A stretch of 64,000 nt of DNA from Pseudoalteromonas luteoviolacea (GTDB lineage: Bacteria > Pseudomonadota > Gammaproteobacteria > Enterobacterales > Alteromonadaceae). Under the pieces are notes generated by a model. The model was not told where the DNA came from. It was given only the letters and a program-made list of their open reading frames with translations, and did no database searches. This document shows, in pieces, positions 51,053 through 59,046 of the stretch. The stretch covers positions 1-64,000 of the forward strand of contig NZ_JAKFZS010000010.1 in assembly GCF_021654285.1 (NCBI RefSeq). The letters are read 5' to 3'. The position numbers and the translations under genes are program-made. How positions within the stretch are numbered: position 1 is the stretch's first letter; each line of letters opens with the position of its first letter.

Positions 51053-52846
51053 TTGAGCGATACACCCCAAAAAAAACAGCAAAAAGCCATTGCAAGCTTG
51101 CTACCCATAGTTGCGTTTATTAAGCCGTATAAGTGGGTTGCCTTGTTAGCACTGCTGGTCTTGTTAATTACCGCAGGTCTTAATTTGTCCATTGGTCAGG
51201 GGGTGAAATTTGTCATTGATAGCGGTTTTATCGCTGGTTCAAAAGAACAATTAACGCAAGCTATTTCTGGGTTAGTGGTTTTGATCTCGTTAGTTGCTGT
51301 AGGTACATTTTGTCGCTTTTATTTGATGAGCTGGCTTGGCGAGCGCGTCAGTGCGGATATTCGTAAAGCGGTATTTAATCAAATTGTGCATTTACATCCG
51401 AGCTATTTTGAAGAGAACCGCAGTGGCGAGATGATGTCACGTTTGACGACGGATACGACTTTGCTGCAATCCATTGTCGGGTCTTCTTTTTCGATGGCGC
51501 TACGCAGTGCTTTGGTGTTGCTCGGCGGCTTAATTATGTTACTTGTCACCAATATTAAACTGACTTTATTGGTGGTTGCCTGTGTGCCATTGACACTAAT
51601 ACCGATTATGATTTTTGGTAAACGGGTACGCAAGCTATCAGAGAATAATCAAAGTGCCATCGCGGATATTAGTACCTATGCTGGCGAGATCATTCAACAT
51701 ATCAAAGTGGTGCAAAGTTATACCCACGAAGAAAAAGAAAAACACGCTTTTGGTGGTGAGGTAGAGAAAGCGTTTAATGTCGCAAGGCAAAGTATTAAGC
51801 AGCGCTCTTTTTTAATCGCGGCTGTGATTTTCCTGACTTTTGGTGCCATCAGTGTGATGCTGTGGGTCGGTGGCATGGATGTGCTTGAAGGACGTATGAC
51901 AGGCGGCGAGTTAGGCGCTTTTATCTTTTATGCCATTATGGTGGCGATGTCGGTAGCAACCATTGCAGAAGTGTACGGCGAATTGCAACGTGCAGCGGGC
52001 GCAGCCAGTCGCTTATTGGAGCTATTACAAATCGATAGTGCAATTAAGGATGTGGCTGAGCCAAAGCCAATGCATCATGGAAATGAGGTGAGTATTGCAT
52101 TTAAAAAGGTGGATTTTTACTATCCCTCAAGGCCAGATACACCAGCACTCAAAGATATCAACTTATCTATTTTGAAAGGGAAAATAGTGGCTTTGGTTGG
52201 CCCATCTGGTGCAGGTAAAACCACTTTGTTTGAGCTATTACAGCGTTTTTATGATCCTCAGCAAGGAACTATTGAGTTTAATAATGAAGTGATAACACAA
52301 GTATCACTGACCGAATTACGCCACTCAATGGGTATGGTGCCACAACATCCTGTGCTCTTTAGTTCAGACGTATGGCATAACATTCGTTACGGTAACCCTG
52401 ACGCGTCTGATGAGCAAGTGATAGAGGCAGCAAAGCGTGCCCATGCCCATGACTTCATCGAGCAATTACCAGATGGCTATGGCAGCTTTTTAGGGGAGCA
52501 AGGTGTGAGATTATCTGGTGGTCAAAAACAACGTATCGCCATTGCGCGCGCTATTTTGAAAGACCCAGATGTTTTGTTATTAGACGAAGCCACCAGTGCA
52601 TTGGATGCGCAGAGTGAATTTCATGTGCAAGCAGCACTCAATGAATTAATGCAAAACAGAACAACTCTGATTATTGCCCACCGCTTGGCAACCGTGACCC
52701 ATGCGGATGTGATCGTGGTGATGGATAAAGGTCAAATTGTTGATATGGGTACGCATCAAGGGTTACTTGAGAGCTCCGTGCTTTATCAAAAGTTATGCGA
52801 ATTACAGTTTGATAAAGCACAGAGTATTGAGAGTCACACTATTTAG
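51053..52846 (+). CDS. MsbA-like ABC exporter (ABCB type)
   Basis: Half-size ABC exporter, 597 residues: six transmembrane helices (~30-320) then the ATPase (~345-590) with Walker A VGPSGAGKTT, signature LSGGQKQRIAIARA, Walker B VLLLDEATSALD and the switch His in IIAHRLATV. Works as a homodimer; lipid, drug or peptide substrates are all possible. Start is a TTG with AAGGA 6 nt upstream. No C39 peptidase domain is present, so it is not the exporter of the double-glycine peptides. Its 3' end was copied by the tandem duplication downstream. Confidence 0.92.
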   Translation: MSDTPQKKQQKAIASLLPIVAFIKPYKWVALLALLVLLITAGLNLSIGQGVKFVIDSGFIAGSKEQLTQAISGLVVLISLVAVGTFCRFYLMSWLGERVSADIRKAVFNQIVHLHPSYFEENRSGEMMSRLTTDTTLLQSIVGSSFSMALRSALVLLGGLIMLLVTNIKLTLLVVACVPLTLIPIMIFGKRVRKLSENNQSAIADISTYAGEIIQHIKVVQSYTHEEKEKHAFGGEVEKAFNVARQSIKQRSFLIAAVIFLTFGAISVMLWVGGMDVLEGRMTGGELGAFIFYAIMVAMSVATIAEVYGELQRAAGAASRLLELLQIDSAIKDVAEPKPMHHGNEVSIAFKKVDFYYPSRPDTPALKDINLSILKGKIVALVGPSGAGKTTLFELLQRFYDPQQGTIEFNNEVITQVSLTELRHSMGMVPQHPVLFSSDVWHNIRYGNPDASDEQVIEAAKRAHAHDFIEQLPDGYGSFLGEQGVRLSGGQKQRIAIARAILKDPDVLLLDEATSALDAQSEFHVQAALNELMQNRTTLIIAHRLATVTHADVIVVMDKGQIVDMGTHQGLLESSVLYQKLCELQFDKAQSIESHTI

Positions 52847-53745
52847 AACTGGAAGGTCAGTTTACCGTTAACTAGTGTGTCGTCCTCGTTACGATTGAAC
52901 CAATTTGAGCGACTGTGAACAGCTTCTATCGAGCCGAGAAAGTATTTTGTAAACGCATACTCCAAGCTGATGCTTAGTCCAAAAGCAGAACCGTCATCGA
53001 TAAAATAGCTTTGAGCGCATTCAGGTGCGTAGTTGTCTTTACAGCGAGTGTTATAATACGCACCATCGATGTCGCCGGTTTGATAAAAAATACTGCCATA
53101 TAATAATGCATCAGGAGATAGGCGGTACCCTGTTATCCAAGCAATATCAATCAGATCCTGTGTAAGTTTCCAGTCTTTGTCTAATTCTGGTGTGTATTTG
53201 TTAGGGTATTTTGTCTCGAGACCGGTTTCTGTATCTGTCAGATATCCAAGCGTAACAGCATGGGAGATATTGCCCGTTTGTGCTGTTTCAGCATGTTGCC
53301 CAAATAGCTGGTACTTCAATGTTGCTTTAATTGCTTTTCCGATTTGGTACTTGGCTGAAAAGCCGCCCCCTAAAGTAGTTTCAGCATTAATAAAGAGACC
53401 TGTATCATTTGAACCCAGCGGGGCATCCCCTTTTGGAATTGGCTGGCCTTTGTCTAATCCTAAAGCTAATTTAAAATGGAAAGGTTCGCTATGCACTTCT
53501 GGGCTATCTAGTCGCACCGAGCCAGTGTCAGCTTCAGGCGTTGAGTTACAGCCTGCGAGTATGAATAAAGATGCCAAAGCTGCTGTGCATTTTTGCATGT
53601 TTTTTAATTCCTATTGAGATTTTTAATGATATTTATCACGGTGTGGATAGTATCTTTTTTTCCTTTAATAGCAACAAAGTGAATTGAAAATAGCTCATTT
53701 AATGAAAAACTATATCTATTTAGTCAGGTTGTGCTGATTGAGGTA
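52690..53745. repeat. Direct tandem duplication, left copy
   Basis: About 1057 bp holding the last ~155 bp of the ABC exporter gene, the convergent lipoprotein gene and its upstream region. The right copy is 53748 to about 54800. Matching stop codons (52846 and 53903; 52843 and 53900) are exactly 1057 bp apart. Confidence 0.85.
52843..53598 (-). CDS. Lipoprotein with outer-membrane-barrel-like strands, copy A
   Basis: A 251-residue protein with lipobox LAGC (ALASLFILAGCNSTPEADTG) and a beta-rich mature part with alternating aromatic strands (AETTLGGGFSAKYQIGKAIK, TLKYQLFGQHAE, ALLYGSIFYQTGD, LSISLEYAFTKYFLGSIE) ending in Phe (GKLTFQF), as in outer-membrane barrels. About half identical to the next gene (53900-54652). 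Its stop overlaps the stop of the ABC exporter. Two cysteines (TRCKDN, PECAQ) may pair. Function unknown. Confidence 0.75.
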   Translation of the reverse strand: MQKCTAALASLFILAGCNSTPEADTGSVRLDSPEVHSEPFHFKLALGLDKGQPIPKGDAPLGSNDTGLFINAETTLGGGFSAKYQIGKAIKATLKYQLFGQHAETAQTGNISHAVTLGYLTDTETGLETKYPNKYTPELDKDWKLTQDLIDIAWITGYRLSPDALLYGSIFYQTGDIDGAYYNTRCKDNYAPECAQSYFIDDGSAFGLSISLEYAFTKYFLGSIEAVHSRSNWFNRNEDDTLVNGKLTFQF

Positions 53746-53747
53746 AG

Positions 53748-53903
53748 GTGGTGACCCATGCGCGTGTGGTTGTGGTAATAGATAAGGGTCAAATGGTTAA
53801 TATGGGCACTCATCAGGGGCCAGTTGAAAGCTCCGTACTTTATCAGAGTTTATGTGAGTTGCAGCTTGATAAAGTACAGAGTATTGAGCGCATTACTGCT
53901 TAA
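53748..53903 (+). pseudogene. Duplicated 3' fragment of the ABC exporter gene
   Basis: Frame VVTHARVVVVIDKGQMVNMG, then THQGPVESSVLYQSLCELQ, aligns without gaps to the last 51 codons of the ABC exporter (VTHADVIVVMDKGQIVDMGT, LLESSVLYQKLCELQ), about 70 % identical. It begins abruptly and lacks any start or ATPase core, so it is a relic of the tandem duplication, still open in frame to a stop that overlaps the neighbouring lipoprotein gene's stop exactly as in the original. Confidence 0.9.
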
Positions 53904-54652
53904 AATTGGTAGATAAAATTACCATTAACGAGGGTGTCATTTTCGTTGCGATTAAACCAATTAAAGCGGCTGTGACTTACTTCCATTGAGTACAGAAAAT
54001 GCTTAGTCAATGCATATTCTACGGCCACGCTGAGGCCATATGCAGAGCCATCATCTGAAAAGTGGTTTTGGGCGCACTCTGGCGTATGTGGTCCGCTACA
54101 GCTGTTATAGAAAGCACCATCGATTTCGCCAAATTGATAAAATGCGCTGCCATATATAAGCGCGTCCTCTGAAAAGCGATAACCTGTTATCCATGCAACA
54201 TCAATAAAGTCATGGTCAAGTTCCCAATCTCCATGAATTGTGGCGGAGTTGTGATTCTTATATTCTCCGTGACCTGACTCTTGATCGGATAAGTATCCAA
54301 CAGCGATTGCATGAGAGATATTACCAGCTTGTGCTGTTTCTGCATGTTGTCCGGAAAATTGGTATTTTATAGACCACTTGACTGCTTTGCCCACTTGATA
54401 TTTTGCAGAAAAGCCGCCTCCTAGAGACATCTCTGCACCGGCATAAAAATCTGATTCATTTGATTCAAGCGGGGCATCACCGATTGGAATGGGGCGACCT
54501 TTATCTGTACCGATTGCCAATTTTACATTGAAGGGCTGGCTATGTACTTCTGGACTATCTAAGCGCACAGAACCAGGGTCTGCTTCTGGTGGTGTCGATT
54601 GGCAACCAGTTAAGACGATTAAGGAGGTCAAAGCTGCAGCACATTTTTTCAT
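53900..54652 (-). CDS. Lipoprotein with outer-membrane-barrel-like strands, copy B
   Basis: Paralog of 52843-53598, 250 residues, lipobox LTGC (AALTSLIVLTGCQSTPPEAD). Shared stretches are GSVRLDSPEVHS, DAPLESN, LGGGFSAKYQVGKAVK, GNISHA and SRFNWFNRNENDTLVNG, ending in Phe. The ATG at 54652 is chosen because it aligns with copy A; an ATG at 54667 adds five residues. Divergence is spread over the whole protein, so the copies have been kept and diversified rather than lost. Confidence 0.75.
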   Translation of the reverse strand: MKKCAAALTSLIVLTGCQSTPPEADPGSVRLDSPEVHSQPFNVKLAIGTDKGRPIPIGDAPLESNESDFYAGAEMSLGGGFSAKYQVGKAVKWSIKYQFSGQHAETAQAGNISHAIAVGYLSDQESGHGEYKNHNSATIHGDWELDHDFIDVAWITGYRFSEDALIYGSAFYQFGEIDGAFYNSCSGPHTPECAQNHFSDDGSAYGLSVAVEYALTKHFLYSMEVSHSRFNWFNRNENDTLVNGNFIYQF

Positions 54653-54850
54653 ATACTTCTGATCCATCTTGAGATTTTAAATGAGAATTATCGCGGTTGT
54701 GGATGGTATCTGTTTTTCCTGTAATAGCAACATAATGAAATGAAAATATGCGATTTTATGAAACACGTCATTTCATCAAGGTTGAGAAGGTTGGGGTTAG
54801 ATGCAATCATAGAGTCAGCTTGTTGATGACTTATCAAAAAAGGAAAGGCA

Positions 54851-55315
54851 ATGAAAAAATACATGGTGTTAGCTATGGGGCTACTCCTCACAGGGTGTTC
54901 AGACAGTGAAGTTGGTGACGTTTCTTTGGGGTTATTTACGCTAAAAGACATTAAATTAGACTCTATGATTGACCCTGTGGTGACAGGTGTCACATGCCAT
55001 GTTGCCAGTGTTGAGGCTGACTTAAGCTTATCGGACCCAAGTGATAGTTCTATCTCATGTCGTCAAACGGGTGAGATCACAGCCGCCATGATAGCCAGTA
55101 TTGATAAATCGAAATCTGGAGAAGTGGTATTTAAAAAGTCCAAGAGCATCTTTTTAAAAAGCATGAAGGTGCGTCGAATTTATGATGCAAAAAGTCAGAC
55201 GCTGATGTACTTATCATATAGTACAAAAGAAACATCTGGCAGTTTTAAGCACAGTCTATCGACGGTGCCTTTGTGGGGCACTTCCGCTTATATCACTGCA
55301 AAGACAGAGCAATAA
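54851..55315 (+). CDS. creA: CreA family protein, lipoprotein form
   Basis: Member of the CreA family, named from the E. coli creABCD locus; its function is unknown. The family core is visible: LKDIKLDSMIDPVVTGVTCH, SDSSISCRQTGEIT, VVFKKSKSIFLKSMKVRRIY and LMYLSYSTKET. Unlike E. coli CreA, it begins with a lipobox (LLLTGC). 154 residues. AAAGG precedes the ATG. None of creB, creC or creD is nearby. Confidence 0.88.
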   Translation: MKKYMVLAMGLLLTGCSDSEVGDVSLGLFTLKDIKLDSMIDPVVTGVTCHVASVEADLSLSDPSDSSISCRQTGEITAAMIASIDKSKSGEVVFKKSKSIFLKSMKVRRIYDAKSQTLMYLSYSTKETSGSFKHSLSTVPLWGTSAYITAKTEQ

Positions 55316-55321
55316 ATGGAT

Positions 55322-55350
55322 GTCATGGTCGAGCTGAATTCGACCATGAC
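55322..55350. terminator. Hairpin between convergent genes
   Basis: Perfect 11-bp stem gtcatggtcga / tcgaccatgac with a 7-nt loop between creA and the NTF2-like gene. T-runs are short, but the stem is strong. Confidence 0.65.
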
Positions 55351-55356
55351 AAACAA

Positions 55357-55734
55357 CTACTTTTCGCCTAATACTTCAAACTCGTCATATATTAGACGTG
55401 CATGGCCATCTTCTTCAATGACCCAATGCTCTTTATGCACCACCCCATAGGCTTTGTTCATGGTCCATTTTGAAGTCAGAATATAGCCGCCTTCAGGGGA
55501 CGGCTGCCAATCAACTTCGCTGTATTCCACACTGTGAAAACCTTGATCCATGATATCTTGCCAAAACTGTGCGATTTGCTCACGACCAGTGAATTCTCCA
55601 AATGGCAGTGCTTTCATCGTGGCATGTTTTGTATATTGCTGTGCACACGCTTGTGCATCTTGACGGTTAAAAGCTTGTTGCCATGCGCTAATACCAGCTT
55701 TACAAAGTGCCAGTTGCGTTGTGTGAGTGCTCAT
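55357..55734 (-). CDS. NTF2-like (SnoaL-type) protein
   Basis: Cytosolic 125-residue protein with the NTF2-like cone fold: ISAWQQAFNRQDAQACAQQY, FGEFTGREQIAQFWQDIMDQ, GYILTSKWTMNKAYG and WVIEEDGHARLIYDEFEVL. Proteins of this group act as small isomerases or hydrolases or bind ligands; catalytic residues cannot be assigned. GGAG lies 8 nt before the ATG. It is divergent from a LysR gene 101 bp away, which probably regulates it. Confidence 0.82.
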   Translation of the reverse strand: MSTHTTQLALCKAGISAWQQAFNRQDAQACAQQYTKHATMKALPFGEFTGREQIAQFWQDIMDQGFHSVEYSEVDWQPSPEGGYILTSKWTMNKAYGVVHKEHWVIEEDGHARLIYDEFEVLGEK

Positions 55735-55835
55735 TCGATTGCTCCGATAAATTAAACTTGTTTTAGCATAGCGATTTAATTAGATTTAAAAAACAAGGTA
55801 AAAAGAACGCACTGTTTACTCTAGGAGAACAATCA

Positions 55836-56705
55836 ATGAATAAGTTGCGGCATATGTCTTTGTTTGCACAGATTGTTGAAAGTGGATCGATTACAGCAGC
55901 CGCCAATGCCCTCGGGTTATCCAAATCTGTATTGAGCCAGCATTTAAAAGAGCTTGAGCAATCGCTTGGGGTAATGCTACTGCGACGCACAACGCGTAAG
56001 CAAAGCCTAACCGTTGCTGGGCAGGGGTTTTATGAGCAATGTAAGTTAATCAATCAAACTGCTCAGTTAGCTTGGCTAGAGACGGCACAATTTAATGATG
56101 TGCCCAAAGGCAAGGTCAAAATAACCGCACCGAACGTGCTAATGACGACCTTAGTCGCGCCCGCTCTGGTTGGGGTATGTATCGAGTATCCAGCGCTTGA
56201 ACTTGAGCTGGTTGCTGATGATCAGCAGCTAGACCTGCAAGCGCAAAATATCGATTTGGCAATTCGTGTCGGGCGCTCGAAAAACAGCGATGCGAAGCAG
56301 CGTTGGGTGGGAGAATTTAAAGATGTGCTGTGCGGCTCATCAACTCTCTTAAAAACGCAGCCTCCTGAAGCGTTACGCTATATTGCTAATATTTGGCAAG
56401 ATCAGCACATAGAGCATGTTTTTACCTCCTCCACAGGGCAGGAAAAAGTATTTTCAACTCGCGCAAGCTGCCAAGTAAACACGTTTGATACGTGCTTTGC
56501 CATGATAGCGCAAGGAGCGGGAATTGGCTTGGTGCCAGACTTTAAGTTGCCAGAGCTCGCCACGCAAATATGTGAGGTTTTTCCAGAGTACAGCCTAAAG
56601 GCAAATCCGATATTTGCACTGCACACATTTGATAAGCAAATACCACTGAGTATCAAAGTCTGTTTGCAAGCGATTGAAAACAAACTAGCCCAGAGCATGG
56701 ACTAG
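55836..56705 (+). CDS. LysR family transcriptional regulator
   Basis: Regulator of 289 residues, AaeR/YafC-like subgroup: KLRHMSLFAQIVESGSITAA with LSKSVLSQHLKELEQSLGVM and LRRTTRKQSLT, then an effector domain with the subgroup's IDLAIRVGRSKNSDAKQRWV. AGGAG precedes the ATG. It is divergent from the NTF2-like gene; the effector is unknown. Confidence 0.9.
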   Translation: MNKLRHMSLFAQIVESGSITAAANALGLSKSVLSQHLKELEQSLGVMLLRRTTRKQSLTVAGQGFYEQCKLINQTAQLAWLETAQFNDVPKGKVKITAPNVLMTTLVAPALVGVCIEYPALELELVADDQQLDLQAQNIDLAIRVGRSKNSDAKQRWVGEFKDVLCGSSTLLKTQPPEALRYIANIWQDQHIEHVFTSSTGQEKVFSTRASCQVNTFDTCFAMIAQGAGIGLVPDFKLPELATQICEVFPEYSLKANPIFALHTFDKQIPLSIKVCLQAIENKLAQSMD

Positions 56706-56723
56706 CTTATTATTTTACTGACT

Positions 56724-58838
56724 TTAATTGGTTGTACGTGATTGTGCGTCGCTATAAGCTTCAAAGTCTTGCTGCGGCACATAAACAGTGTAACCTCGGC
56801 TGGGCGCCGTGAAATACCCTCTGCCATCGTCATAGATGGTGACTCTGTCATTCGTATCGAATGCATTCACGAGCGTTTGACCCGCTAAATCACTAAACCC
56901 GGTTGCATGGGTTGTCACCCATACGCCTTTTCGTTCGGCGTCATGATTGTTTAATACAATAATGGCACCTTGCTTGTTGTGTTTGCCAAATCGCCTTGCA
57001 ATATACACATGTTGTACATCACCATAGGGAGCGCCCTGCTCTGAAAGTACCACTAAGCCACCATCCATATAGGTGTTACGAGCGAACATCAATTGCTTAA
57101 TATCCCGTTGTAAACTCATAGGGGCGGTCGTTGTAAGGGCTGGATCATGATAGTCGTGTTGTTTTACCGCAAAATAATGGGAATAGAATACAGTGGGCTT
57201 TCCCTCATGAGTTAAAATATAGGCATAGGCCAATTTATGATCTTGATGCACCCATTTGTCGTGCTCTTTACCTGTGTCGTGGTTTTCAACAAAGGTGACC
57301 ACTGATGTCCCCGGTAGGTGATTACCGCGATTATTTCGTACAAGCCCAGCATGATTGAGTGAGCGCATATCAAAACTTTGATCTTGATTGCTCATTTGCG
57401 TTAGCACTGATTTTAGAGGGAAATCAAACGCATCGATATCTGCGCCCGCGTTTTGTACAGACTCTATCCATGACTTAATACTGCTATCGCCGCCCCAATA
57501 TTCAGCGACGATAAATGGCTGCTTGCCATGACTTTTTGGCAAGCTATTGACCCATTTTGCTGCAAATTCTGGCTGAAAACCGCGTACAAAATCGAGTCGA
57601 AAGCCATCAAATTTATGCTGTGTTTTGAGCCATTTCCCCCAATCAATTAACTTTCGCTGCACGCGTGGTGAAAAGGTATTGGTATCATTACCAAAAAACT
57701 TGGTATTGGTGATGACTTCATCATTGCCCAGCTCTCCTAACCAGTCATCACCATTCACTGGATGAAAGTCATCATATTGCCAGCCATCATCGCTACTGGG
57801 GTAATTACCGTCAGTATGTCTTTCTGGTGGTGTTATCCGAGTATTGGTATAAGCATATAAATGTGTATGCGTGATGTTTTGGGCAGTTTGATTGGGGGCG
57901 TCTTGTTGCCACACTTCAATTGGTAAAAAGCCATTATTTTGCGACGCATCAAACCAAGCTGTGGGGCTATTTATGTCTCCTTGCTTTGCGCTAAGCTTGA
58001 TATATAAATCCGTTTTGTGTGGTACATCCAACCAGTATTCATCGATATCAGCTTGGTCAATAATGCGCCCACGTAGTGTGGTATTTAAACCAGAAAAAGC
58101 GTTACTGCCAGGGCGGGTAGTTGCATAATTACCGTCATTTGGTTCTTGCTCTATGTAAATCGTAGTTGGCGTGACGGTATTTTTAGCCTCGGTGATGCTC
58201 AGGTTATACCCTCTGGAGCTGATGTGTTGGGTCCATGGCATGGTAGTGCCATAGCCTTGAATCTTAATATAAATTCGTCCATGTACATCTTTGAGTTGCC
58301 AGCTAATCTCATTACTAGGGTAGGCAACGTGCTGATGTTGGTGCGCTTTGCTCATGGCATATGCTTTGACCGCAGGGTTAATTTCACTGTCTTGTTCATT
58401 GCTGTAGATATGATTGAGTACCACATCGGCATAGACTTCGATTTGATGGTGTTGCATGGTATTGATCATGTTTGTTAGCTCACTTTGGCTGCCAAAACGC
58501 GTTTCAATACTGCCTTTTTGCAGGTAACGGCCAAGATCATAATGGTCGTATACACCATAGCCCATATCGATGATCCCCCAATTACCTTTAGAAGGTGGTG
58601 GGATCCAAATACTAGAAAAACCCGCACGGGATAAGCTGGGTGCTTGCTCAGTTAAATGTTCCCACCAAATGCCATTTTTGTTTTTTTCATCTACAGGCAC
58701 ATCCCAGTAAAAACCTTGTAACATCACATCATCGGTCGCCAAACATAACGTTGGCGTACAGCAGAGCAGCGCGCCGCAAAGCAGATATTGTGCAGCAGTT
58801 GGAGAGTAAAAGGTTTGGGGTTGAATATTTTTTATCAT
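56724..58838 (-). CDS. Secreted GH13 alpha-amylase with inserted PPC-like domain
   Basis: Extracellular alpha-amylase of glycoside hydrolase family 13, 704 residues with an N-terminal signal region. The TIM barrel shows VYADVVLNHIY, GFRLDFVRG (nucleophile Asp416), FIVAEYWGG (acid/base Glu446) and VTFVENHDTG (Asp521), and a C-terminal beta domain ends near YFTAPSRGYTVYVP. Residues ~215-335 of domain B carry an extra module IYIEQEPNDG ... GRIIDQADIDEYWLDVPHKT that resembles a pre-peptidase C-terminal (PPC) domain, which would make domain B about 120 residues longer than usual. AGGA lies 8 nt before the ATG. It hydrolyses starch or glycogen. Confidence 0.9.
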   Translation of the reverse strand: MIKNIQPQTFYSPTAAQYLLCGALLCCTPTLCLATDDVMLQGFYWDVPVDEKNKNGIWWEHLTEQAPSLSRAGFSSIWIPPPSKGNWGIIDMGYGVYDHYDLGRYLQKGSIETRFGSQSELTNMINTMQHHQIEVYADVVLNHIYSNEQDSEINPAVKAYAMSKAHQHQHVAYPSNEISWQLKDVHGRIYIKIQGYGTTMPWTQHISSRGYNLSITEAKNTVTPTTIYIEQEPNDGNYATTRPGSNAFSGLNTTLRGRIIDQADIDEYWLDVPHKTDLYIKLSAKQGDINSPTAWFDASQNNGFLPIEVWQQDAPNQTAQNITHTHLYAYTNTRITPPERHTDGNYPSSDDGWQYDDFHPVNGDDWLGELGNDEVITNTKFFGNDTNTFSPRVQRKLIDWGKWLKTQHKFDGFRLDFVRGFQPEFAAKWVNSLPKSHGKQPFIVAEYWGGDSSIKSWIESVQNAGADIDAFDFPLKSVLTQMSNQDQSFDMRSLNHAGLVRNNRGNHLPGTSVVTFVENHDTGKEHDKWVHQDHKLAYAYILTHEGKPTVFYSHYFAVKQHDYHDPALTTTAPMSLQRDIKQLMFARNTYMDGGLVVLSEQGAPYGDVQHVYIARRFGKHNKQGAIIVLNNHDAERKGVWVTTHATGFSDLAGQTLVNAFDTNDRVTIYDDGRGYFTAPSRGYTVYVPQQDFEAYSDAQSRTTN

Positions 58839-59046
58839 ATTGCATGTCCTTGCAGAGTTAATTTGAGATGTTTTTTATTCAGTTCAATTTTAACCTAGCA
58901 TGTTTGGCGAGGATCTGTGTTGAATACGTATGCAAAGTCACATTGGTGGGCATAAAGTACAATGCTTCAGTCTGTTCGGATAAATTTGCCTCACTATTTT
59001 TGATGTGTTATATCATATCTATTAGGGTGTTTTTTAGGGACTGATT

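Larger units (their letters stand above)
53748..54800. repeat. Direct tandem duplication, right copy
   Basis: Diverged second copy of the 1057-bp unit. The upstream regions of the two lipoprotein genes also match (both contain gtggat-gtatct and taatagcaaca), so the duplication includes promoter sequence. The right border is near 54800. Confidence 0.8.

Noticed and set aside
51053..52846. The ABC exporter as the export machine for the double-glycine peptides
   Set aside because: It lacks the N-terminal C39 peptidase domain and has no HlyD-type partner gene beside it.
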